Virus record (IMG/VR): IMGVR_UViG_3300030406_000458
Span: 1 to 22,228 of that record
From: a virus
DNA length: 22,228 bases
Direction: 5' to 3' (one strand)
The notes below the pieces were generated by a model. The model was given only the letters and a program-made list of their open reading frames with translations. It ran no database searches and was not told the DNA's origin. This document shows positions 14,670 through 20,704 of the stretch, in pieces. Position 1 is the stretch's first letter. Each line of letters opens with the position of its first letter. A program made the translations under genes and the position numbers.

Positions 14670-14677
14670 GGAGGTGA
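14670..14677 (+). promoter_or_regulatory. Near-complete Shine-Dalgarno sequence before the cupredoxin-like gene
   Basis: GGAGGTGA lies three bases before the ATG at 14681 and complements eight bases of the 16S rRNA 3' end. It is the strongest ribosome site in the window, suggesting that the product is needed in high copy number. Confidence 0.5.
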
Positions 14678-14680
14678 ACT

Positions 14681-15454
14681 ATGGCTGATGCAGTCACAAC
14701 TCAAGTTCTCCAAGATGGGGAGCGACAGTACATTGCAAAGTTTACTAATCTTTCGGATGGTACTGGGGAAACTAAGGTTACCAAGATAGATGTTTCCACA
14801 CTCGCTCCAAATTCATTTGGTTTAGCTTGCAATGGTCTAAAAATTACAAAGGTCGTATGTCAGACTTATGACATGGGTGTTGATCTTTTTTGGGTTGGTG
14901 ATCCAAGTCCAGCTGGTGATGCTCTCATAGCTAGTTTTCCACAAGGTGAACTGTATGATATCCCATACGTCCCGTATTTACCCTACAATGCAAGTGGCAT
15001 TAAAGGTGTCGATGCGGCTGGTGATATTGCTTTGAGCACTAGAAATGCTTCAAACGGTGATACTTATACAATAATAATTCATGCAATTAAGGAGTATCAC
15101 AGACCAGCGGACGTTAGTGGTCTAGTGTCTTACAATGTAAGAGTCGCAGCGGGTACAAACTCCTATGGAACTGGTAATGTTTTTTATGTTGATGATGCGG
15201 TAAGCCCACACTTCACATTTGAAGCAAACAGAAGTTATCGCTTTTTACAAAGTGATAATACCAACAACAACCACCCATTGCGATTTAGCACAACTCCAAA
15301 TGGAACACACGCAGGTGGTGTTGAATATACCGATGGGGTGACTATCAATAACACAGCAGGTACAGCAGGTGCATTCACTCAAATAGATACTACCGACTCA
15401 ACACCAGAACTGTATTACTATTGTTCAAACCATTCCGGTATGGGAGATGCATGA
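14681..15454 (+). CDS. Virion-type protein with C-terminal cupredoxin-like domain (possible copper site)
   Basis: Residues 1-145 are a beta-rich domain of unknown role, ending in TYTIIIHAIKEYHRPADVS. After a short linker, residues 149-257 look like one cupredoxin-type beta barrel: YNVRVAAGTNSYGTGNVFYV, FEANRSYRFLQSDN, HPLRFSTTPNGTH and a final YYYCSNHSGMG. The four residues of a type-1 or CuA-like copper site can be lined up as H198, C248, H251 and M254. The C-x2-H-x2-M spacing is like that of a subset of cupredoxins and of oxidase subunit II. Similar domains recur in marine phage structural proteins as I recall. Copper binding is unproven, and a purely structural beta domain is the alternative. 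It overlaps the next gene through ATGATGA. Confidence 0.75.
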   Translation: MADAVTTQVLQDGERQYIAKFTNLSDGTGETKVTKIDVSTLAPNSFGLACNGLKITKVVCQTYDMGVDLFWVGDPSPAGDALIASFPQGELYDIPYVPYLPYNASGIKGVDAAGDIALSTRNASNGDTYTIIIHAIKEYHRPADVSGLVSYNVRVAAGTNSYGTGNVFYVDDAVSPHFTFEANRSYRFLQSDNTNNNHPLRFSTTPNGTHAGGVEYTDGVTINNTAGTAGAFTQIDTTDSTPELYYYCSNHSGMGDA

Positions 15455-16008
15455 TGAAATCGAGCTATCCCTTTCGAGACGGTTGGCATTTTGATTCTTC
15501 GTTTGGTTTCACAAAATCAAGTTCTCGTGGAATGAAAAAAGGTGGATCAACATCTGACAAAAACTGGATTCAGGGGGCTGTAAAAAAGCCGGGTGCGTTG
15601 ACTTCCTACGTTAAAAGCGAAGGGGTCAAAATGAAGGATGGAAAAATTCCCAAGGGCGTGATTAACAAATTAGCCGAAGGGAAGCCAGCTAAAAAAGGTG
15701 CTGGTAAACCATCTGCAACCACTCAGAAAAGAGCCAACCTAGCCAAGACTTTTTCAAAAATGAATAAAGCTGATGGCGGTAGAGTCAACCGTAATATTCG
15801 TGATGAGGAAGCTCGTGTCATTGGTGTTCAGGACGATGCCGCGGATGAAATGCGTAGAGTTAGAGCACGAAGACCCAAAGATGCTCAGGAAAGACGCGAC
15901 AAGCGTCAACAACTAAAAAGAGTTGCATCTAGGGAAAGAAATGCTCGTGACGAAATGCGTAGACTTCGGGGCGAAGCTGAATATGATATTAAACGGAGAA
16001 AACGATGA
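15454..16008 (+). CDS. Basic protein with WIQGAVKKPGAL motif, 184 aa
   Basis: Counted from ATG 15454, the short N-terminal part contains Trp and Phe. It is followed by a KKGG motif and then WIQGAVKKPGAL (38-49), a segment close to a W-x-x-x-A-[IV]-K-[KR]-P-G-A-L motif found in many phage proteins. QKRANLAKTFSKM (91-103) follows; in such proteins it usually forms the second half of the same small domain. KADGGRV (105-111) comes next, and the final 70 residues are an Arg/Glu/Lys-rich coiled coil. The whole is strongly basic, so contact with packaged DNA or with the acidic scaffold is plausible but not shown. GGGAG at 15442-15446 fits ATG 15454 better than ATG 15451. The end overlaps the next start as ATGA. 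Confidence 0.7.
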   Translation: MKSSYPFRDGWHFDSSFGFTKSSSRGMKKGGSTSDKNWIQGAVKKPGALTSYVKSEGVKMKDGKIPKGVINKLAEGKPAKKGAGKPSATTQKRANLAKTFSKMNKADGGRVNRNIRDEEARVIGVQDDAADEMRRVRARRPKDAQERRDKRQQLKRVASRERNARDEMRRLRGEAEYDIKRRKR

Positions 16009-16415
16009 AATCTAAAGGTTATGCCAAAGGCGGCAAAAGAATGATGAAGTCCAAAGGCTATGCCAAGGGCGGTAAGAAACAAGGCTACAACGCAAGGCTT
16101 GACGAATCTCTCGGTATGAGAAGAGGCAAAGAGTCTTCCAAATCCCAGAGCATGAAGTCTCGAAGAGATGAAAGCAAGGGTATGGAAAAAGCTATGGGCC
16201 GTAGAGCTTATCAGTCTGTCGGAACGATGGATATGAAACGTGGTGGTTCTATGAAAACCAAAGGCATGAAACGTGGTGGTACCATGAAAACCAAAGGCAT
16301 GATGCGTGGTGGTTCGATGAAAAGTAAAGGCATGATGAAAGGCGGTTCCATGAAATCAAAAGGTGGTTTCAAGGCAATGCCCGGTGATGCCCAATTTAAA
16401 AGAAAGTCTTGGTGA
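16005..16415 (+). CDS. Lys/Gly/Met-rich repetitive basic protein, 136 aa
   Basis: The start overlaps the previous stop as ATGA. The product is made almost entirely of short Gly-Gly/Lys repeats. Two copies of MKSKGYAKGGK lie at the N-terminus. A middle segment (ARLDESLGMRRGKESSKSQS) is less repetitive. Four 11-residue units of the form M-[KM]-[RK]-GG-[ST]-MK-[TS]-KG follow, and the tail is GGFKAMPGDAQFKRKSW. There are almost no acidic residues in the repeats and no hydrophobic core, so it is probably disordered alone. Such a protein could bind DNA or RNA or coat another virion protein. I do not recognise a family beyond the Gly-Gly motif shared with other proteins here. Continuous reading frame and conserved repeat sense argue that it is real. 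Confidence 0.7.
   Translation: MKSKGYAKGGKRMMKSKGYAKGGKKQGYNARLDESLGMRRGKESSKSQSMKSRRDESKGMEKAMGRRAYQSVGTMDMKRGGSMKTKGMKRGGTMKTKGMMRGGSMKSKGMMKGGSMKSKGGFKAMPGDAQFKRKSW
16233..16364 (+). repeat. Four 33-base tandem repeats encoding M-x-x-GG-x-MKxKG
   Basis: Units begin at 16233, 16266, 16299 and 16332. Units 1 and 2 differ only at one codon (TCT versus ACC). Units 3 and 4 use different synonymous codons (CGT/AAA, GGT/GGC, AGT/TCA), while keeping the amino-acid pattern. The repeat thus combines a recent duplication (units 1-2) with older copies that have diverged at silent sites. Confidence 0.9.
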
Positions 16416-16471
16416 CTCAAAACTGAACGGGGTTTGCTGTATCAGCATCCGTAATTTAATTTAGGATTGAT

Positions 16472-17482
16472 ATGGCATACTCTAATAATATTGGTGTAAA
16501 AACCTTTAATTCATTGAAAGTGGTTGATCACGCTTTTAGGCGTTGTAGATTGCCTGCACAAGCGATTACCTCTGAAATGCAAGATTATGCATTAGACTCT
16601 CTGGCTTTTATGTTGGATGACTTGTCCAATATCCGAGTTCCCAGTTGGTGCATCGAAAAGATAATCCTTCCATTTTATCAAAACCAACCAGTGGTGACAT
16701 TGCCACTGGGTACAGTTGACGTTCTTAATGTTAATTTTCGTCAACCGATGTTTCCAACTGGGACAGTAACGGCTACTAATACGAGTTACTTGGTAAATTT
16801 TTCCTCGGCAACTATCGTTAACACAGTAGGTGTAAAATGGTCAGCAACTGCTATACCATTAACATTTCAAGTAAGTTCTGACGGTGTAAACTTTACTACA
16901 GTAGCAACAACAAACAGCTATGATCTTTCAACTGGGGCGTTGGCTCAAGCTGGAAAGATAGTATGGACAGACATAGTTCCAGCATTGGCATATCAATACT
17001 TTAAGATAATCCCAACGGATGGTGTTTCTACAATCAATTACACATCTATAACGTTGGGTAACGAGCCATATGTTATACCACTAGGAACGTTAAACCGCGA
17101 TCAATATGTAAATCAAAGTAATAGTGTGTTTGCGGGTCAACCTAGCACTTACTATTTTCAACGAAACGTTGCACAACCTGTTTTAAATGTTTGGCCTGCT
17201 CCTGATGAAGACACAGAAAAAACACAGTTGGTCGTATGGAGACATCGTTCGGTCATGGATACTGATACTCTACAACAAGAAGTTGAGATTCCTAATCGAT
17301 GGCTAGAGGCTATCGTGAACGGATTAGCATCTAAAGTTGCAATGGAAACACCAAGCGTCGATGCGAATATAATACCTTTACTAGAACAACGAGCTGCTAT
17401 TTCAATGCAACGAGCGTGGGATGGTGACGGTGATGGATCTCCAACACAAATCAATCCGGGTATTGGACCCTATACAAGATGA
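16472..17482 (+). CDS. Head-tail connector/adaptor protein with inserted beta-sandwich domain
   Basis: The ends look like podovirus head-completion or tail-adaptor proteins. The N-terminus (NIGVKTFNSLKVVDHAFRRC...ALDSLAFMLDDLSN) is helical. The C-terminus has PSTYYFQRN (223-231), VLNVWPAPDED, QLVVWRHRSVMD and the helix IPNRWLEAIVNGLASKVA (273-290), a pattern I associate with P22 gp4-like and related adaptors. Between them, residues about 94-199 form a beta-rich insert: SATIVNTVGVKWSATAIPL, FQVSSDGVNFTTVATT, WTDIVPALAYQYFKIIPTDG. This recalls the discoidin (F5/8 type C) fold. The role is to bridge portal and tail, and the insert would project from the virion neck, which is inference. The start has a weak AGGA site. 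The end overlaps the next gene as ATGA. Confidence 0.7.
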   Translation: MAYSNNIGVKTFNSLKVVDHAFRRCRLPAQAITSEMQDYALDSLAFMLDDLSNIRVPSWCIEKIILPFYQNQPVVTLPLGTVDVLNVNFRQPMFPTGTVTATNTSYLVNFSSATIVNTVGVKWSATAIPLTFQVSSDGVNFTTVATTNSYDLSTGALAQAGKIVWTDIVPALAYQYFKIIPTDGVSTINYTSITLGNEPYVIPLGTLNRDQYVNQSNSVFAGQPSTYYFQRNVAQPVLNVWPAPDEDTEKTQLVVWRHRSVMDTDTLQQEVEIPNRWLEAIVNGLASKVAMETPSVDANIIPLLEQRAAISMQRAWDGDGDGSPTQINPGIGPYTR

Positions 17483-17784
17483 GTAAGTATTTAGACCCGA
17501 CAGGACAACCAACATTTGGTATCGGAATATGTGCTAGATGTTCGCGTAAATTTTTTCTGGCTGATTTATTTCCTGATCCCAACGATCCCGGTCTACGAGT
17601 TTGTAAGGAAGATAGAGATCAATTTGACCCTTACCGATTACCACCACGAAGACCAGATCAAATCGTGTTGCCATTTGTTAGACCTGATAGAAATATAGAC
17701 ACGCATCCCGCTGGTTTAATTCAAGAAGCTGGGGATGAATTTATCGTCACGGAGGACGGTGATAATTATCTGGAGATAAATTAG
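17479..17784 (+). CDS. Small protein with CxxC plus Cys, zinc-ribbon-like, 101 aa
   Basis: The sequence has a Cys pair CARC (18-21) and a third Cys in VCKED (C42), in a layout close to the small Cys-rich proteins found beside phage connector genes. A fourth classical ligand is absent. D45 or D47 could serve, or no metal is bound. The segment DPYRLPPRRPDQ is Pro/Arg rich, and the last 35 residues are acidic. The length and the linkage to the connector by an ATGA overlap suggest a neck or tail-completion role. Direct joining of the next start to its TAG stop at 17784/17785 keeps the fibre gene translationally coupled. Confidence 0.65.
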   Translation: MSKYLDPTGQPTFGIGICARCSRKFFLADLFPDPNDPGLRVCKEDRDQFDPYRLPPRRPDQIVLPFVRPDRNIDTHPAGLIQEAGDEFIVTEDGDNYLEIN

Positions 17785-19446
17785 ATGACTAACGTTCCAA
17801 GTAATTTAATACCAACCAGAATATCGCAACTGCCTACGGCTCCGGTAGCATCTGCCGATGGTATGTTACTGTTCAATTACCAAGGTGTAAGTTATCAAGT
17901 TAGAGCAGGAGACTTATTACAAGTTGCAGGAGTCCCAACCACACGACAAGTCATAGCTGGAACTGGTTTGACAGGTGGTGGACAACTCAATCAAGACATA
18001 ACATTAAGCGTGGCAAGTGGCGGTATTGGAACGGTGCAACTCGCAGCTAGTGGAGCAACTCCCGGAACATATGGAAGCACAACTCAAATACCAGTAGTCA
18101 CCGTTGATTCCACTGGTCGTATTACAGCCGTGAGCACGGTGACTGCTTCTACAGGTGGAGTACCAACTTCCACACAGATTATTGCGGGCAATGGATTAGA
18201 GGGTGGTGGTAATTTAAGTTCGAATGTAACACTTACGGCAGACTTTGAAGATAACGTCCCACTTAAAGGAACAACTGGTGGGTCGGCTGGAACGTCTAAT
18301 GAGTTGGCAAGAGGTGACCATCAACACCCACCAGTAGATTTATCTAATTCAGACGAAATTGACGGTGTTTTACCAATTGATCAAGGCGGTACAGGACGGA
18401 GTATAACATCAACTCCCGGAGGTATAGTTTACGGTGGTAGTGGTGATCTTGCTATCGGTCCAGCGGGAGCTAATGGACAAGTTCTCGTTTCTGGTGGAAC
18501 TGGAACGTATAGTTGGGGATCTGCTCTCTTACAATCTGACCAACCAGCCAACGTAGTTTTTGCAGGTCCAACCTCTGGTGCGGCAGCCCCCACAGCATTT
18601 CGGGCATTAGTTGATGCAGACTTACCTACCTCTGGAGTGACACCCGGAACGTATGGATCATCGAGCGTTATCCCTGTCGTTACAATAAATGACAAGGGTG
18701 TAGTTACCTCGGTATCAACTGCATCTTTCCAAACGGGTTTAAATTTTCAGGGAACGTGGAACGCCTCGACTAACACGCCTACACTAACATCAAGCTCAGG
18801 TGTGAATGGTTATTACTACATCGTCAGCGTTGCGGGTAACACAAACCTAGACGGAATTACCGATTGGGAAGTAGGTGATTGGGCTGTATTTGCAAGCACT
18901 GGGGTTTGGCAAAAAATTGACCAGAGTAACACTGTCACATCCGTAAACGGTCAAGTTGGTGCTGTTACACTTACTGCTAGTGATGTTGGGGCAGTGCCAC
19001 TCAATGGAACGGGTGCTACGGGTACATGGGCCATAAGTATAACTGGTAACGCGGCTACCGCAACTAAAGCAACTAATGTGGCAGGCGGTTCAGCTAATAG
19101 AATTGTCTACAACACATCTGCCGACACAACCGACTTTATAGCCGCTCCATCAACTGCAAACAGATTTCTAAAATGGGATGGAAGTGCGTTTGCGTGGGCA
19201 GGTGCAATTACAACGGCTGTAAGTGCATTTAGTGCAGGAACAACAGGATTTACACCCAATAGTTTAAGCACGGGTGATATCACACTATCAGGTACACTCG
19301 TTCCAGCACACGGCGGTACGGGACTTACATCACCCGGAGCGAATGGAAATGTGCTTACATCTGACGGAACAAACTGGGTTTCATCAGCACCAAGTGCAGG
19401 GGTTACAACTGACGATGTCATTGCATTAGCGATTGCATTGGGGTAA
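17785..19446 (+). CDS. Tail fibre protein, 553 aa, repetitive
   Basis: A receptor-binding or structural fibre is suggested by low-complexity Gly/Thr/Ser/Val sequence with recurring blocks. VIAGTGLTGGGQLNQDITLSV (around 56-76) returns as IIAGNGLEGGGNLSSNVTLTA (around 132-152). TPGTYGSTTQIPVVTVDSTG (92-111) returns as TPGTYGSSSVIPVVTINDKG (286-305). LARGDHQHP (174-182) is the widespread fibre motif with an H-x-H pair (H179, H181), which in T4-type fibres coordinates metal. Later segments, YYYIVSVAGN, TDWEVGDWAVF and VTSVNGQVGAVTLTASDVGA, are typical of tail fibres. The ATG abuts the previous stop and uses TGGAGAT as ribosome site. No enzyme domain is visible. It is probably a trimer. Confidence 0.88.
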   Translation: MTNVPSNLIPTRISQLPTAPVASADGMLLFNYQGVSYQVRAGDLLQVAGVPTTRQVIAGTGLTGGGQLNQDITLSVASGGIGTVQLAASGATPGTYGSTTQIPVVTVDSTGRITAVSTVTASTGGVPTSTQIIAGNGLEGGGNLSSNVTLTADFEDNVPLKGTTGGSAGTSNELARGDHQHPPVDLSNSDEIDGVLPIDQGGTGRSITSTPGGIVYGGSGDLAIGPAGANGQVLVSGGTGTYSWGSALLQSDQPANVVFAGPTSGAAAPTAFRALVDADLPTSGVTPGTYGSSSVIPVVTINDKGVVTSVSTASFQTGLNFQGTWNASTNTPTLTSSSGVNGYYYIVSVAGNTNLDGITDWEVGDWAVFASTGVWQKIDQSNTVTSVNGQVGAVTLTASDVGAVPLNGTGATGTWAISITGNAATATKATNVAGGSANRIVYNTSADTTDFIAAPSTANRFLKWDGSAFAWAGAITTAVSAFSAGTTGFTPNSLSTGDITLSGTLVPAHGGTGLTSPGANGNVLTSDGTNWVSSAPSAGVTTDDVIALAIALG

Positions 19447-19455
19447 GGAGAAAAC

Positions 19456-19788
19456 ATGGCAAATGCTTTTGAAAGAAAATTATCGAGGGATATAGGAACG
19501 TCTCTAACAGCAGTTGGGTCGTATACCGTACCAGCAGCGACTCAAACAACTGTTATTGGTTTGACAGTTGCCAACACAACAGGGGCCACAGTCAACATTG
19601 ACGTTACTTTGAATGACGGAGCAAACGATACTTACATAGTCAAAAGTGCTCCGGTGCCTACGGGTGGTGCAATCGTACCAATCGGAGGTAATCAAAAAAT
19701 TGTTATGGAACCTAATGACTCGATCAAAGTTAAATCAGATACAGCTACATCCATAGATGCTGTTTTATCAATCTTGGAGATAACTTAA
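19456..19788 (+). CDS. Small beta-sandwich fibre-associated protein, 110 aa
   Basis: The product starts MANAFERKLSRDIGTSLTAV and then alternates hydrophobic strands with turns: GSYTVPAATQTTVIGLTVAN, GATVNIDVTLNDG, YIVKSAPVPTGGAIVPIGG, KIVMEPNDSIKVKS and a final IDAVLSILEI. This is the pattern of a small immunoglobulin-like or jelly-roll domain common beside phage tail-fibre genes. GGAGAAAAC precedes the ATG. The stop and the next start share one base (TAATG). The location among fibre genes suggests a fibre cap, base or attachment protein. No other function can be read. Confidence 0.7.
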   Translation: MANAFERKLSRDIGTSLTAVGSYTVPAATQTTVIGLTVANTTGATVNIDVTLNDGANDTYIVKSAPVPTGGAIVPIGGNQKIVMEPNDSIKVKSDTATSIDAVLSILEIT

Positions 19789-20006
19789 TGGCTAACCCGT
19801 ACATTGGTAATACCCCAACAAATATACCGCTAACAAGCGATCAACTAGCAGATGGCATTGTAACTACTGCTAAGTTGGCATCCCCTATTGCTCCTACAAT
19901 ATCTGGTGGAACAATAGACAATGCTGTAATTGGTGGATCAACGCCAGCAGCTGGAACGTTCACTTCATTGACTGCAACTTCTGGTATTTCAGGGGGGACA
20001 TTTTAA
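19788..20006 (+). CDS. Short tail-fibre N-terminal module, 72 aa
   Basis: The start shares a base with the previous stop (TAATG) after GGAGATAAC. NPYIGNTPTNIPLTSDQLADGIVTTAKLAS is a well-recurring beginning of marine phage fibre proteins. IDNAVIGGSTPAAGTFTSLTATSG is a motif that usually sits inside or between fibre domains. Here both are present but the frame ends 15 bases after them. It looks like a fibre gene reduced to the attachment part, or a stand-alone linker subunit. I see no frameshift evidence for a longer original frame in the next 28 bases. The neighbouring fibre gene begins with a different motif. Confidence 0.75.
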   Translation: MANPYIGNTPTNIPLTSDQLADGIVTTAKLASPIAPTISGGTIDNAVIGGSTPAAGTFTSLTATSGISGGTF

Positions 20007-20034
20007 TGTATAATACAATTAATAGGAGACTATA

Positions 20035-20703
20035 ATGCCACAATCTGGTTTTACACCTATTCAGCTATATCGGAGTTCGACATCTTCGAACGTACCAAGT
20101 GCTAGTGATTTAGTAGACGGTGAATTAGCTATAAACACTGCCGATGAAAAGCTGTTTTTCAAAAACTCGTCGGGAGTAGTAAAAGAAATAGCATCGTCTG
20201 GTGGTAGCACTGGCGATGTTGCGGGGCCAGCATCAGCAACGGATGGTGCCATTGTAGCCTTTGATGGAACTACCGGAAAACTTGTAAAAAGCGCACCACT
20301 TACAGCCAATAATGTCGTAATCGGTAACGGTACAGGCGCACCTAATTTCGTTGCTCCGGGAACGAGTGGTAATGTTCTGAAATCGAATGGGACAACTTGG
20401 ACATCTGCTGCCGAAGCGGCTGGTATAGAGGCACCCACGATTGTAAGTGGTAACACAAATGCAACATCTGGACAGTTTTTGGTAGCTAGTGCAGGATCCA
20501 TCACCATAACACTGCCAGCGGGTCCATCAGCAGGTGATTTTGTTGTTGTTAAAGATGGTACAGGTGCAGCAGCGACTACAAGTTTCACCGTAGCAAGAAA
20601 TGGAAGCAATATCGCAAGTTCTGCAAGTGATTTAGTTTTTGACAAAAATTTTGCCGAAATCACGATGACATACATCGACGCAACCATAGGGTGGAGCGTA
20701 TAA
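20035..20703 (+). CDS. Tail fibre/appendage protein, 222 aa
   Basis: Residues 8-50 contain IQLYRSSTSSNVPSASDL, then DGELAINTADEKLFFKNSSG, which is a characteristic N-terminal attachment motif of phage fibre proteins. A Gly/Ala/Thr/Asn-rich shaft follows, with PLTANNVVIGNGTGAPNFVAPG and GNVLKSNGTTWTSAA. The C-terminal domain, VVVKDGTGAAATTSFTVARNGSNIASSASDL, ends DATIGWSV and is common at fibre ends, where it forms a small beta structure. TAGGAGACTATA gives a good ribosome site. It and its neighbours may assemble as separate subunits of one appendage. No enzyme motif is visible. Confidence 0.8.
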   Translation: MPQSGFTPIQLYRSSTSSNVPSASDLVDGELAINTADEKLFFKNSSGVVKEIASSGGSTGDVAGPASATDGAIVAFDGTTGKLVKSAPLTANNVVIGNGTGAPNFVAPGTSGNVLKSNGTTWTSAAEAAGIEAPTIVSGNTNATSGQFLVASAGSITITLPAGPSAGDFVVVKDGTGAAATTSFTVARNGSNIASSASDLVFDKNFAEITMTYIDATIGWSV

Positions 20704-20704
20704 A

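Noticed and set aside
16416-16471. Possible promoter or terminator between repeat protein and connector gene
   Set aside because: This 56-base gap shows no stable hairpin followed by T residues and no paired -35/-10 boxes.
20007-20036. Two TATAAT sequences before the 20035 gene
   Set aside because: No -35 hexamer lies 16-18 bases upstream of either. The second overlaps the start codon itself. AT-rich spacing around a ribosome site explains them.
20061-20687. 208-codon open frame on the minus strand
   Set aside because: It lies exactly opposite the fibre gene at 20035-20703, which has clear fibre motifs. The long antisense frame results from the gene's Ala/Thr/Gly/Val codons, and the product is a featureless Ala/Pro/Thr/Val mix.
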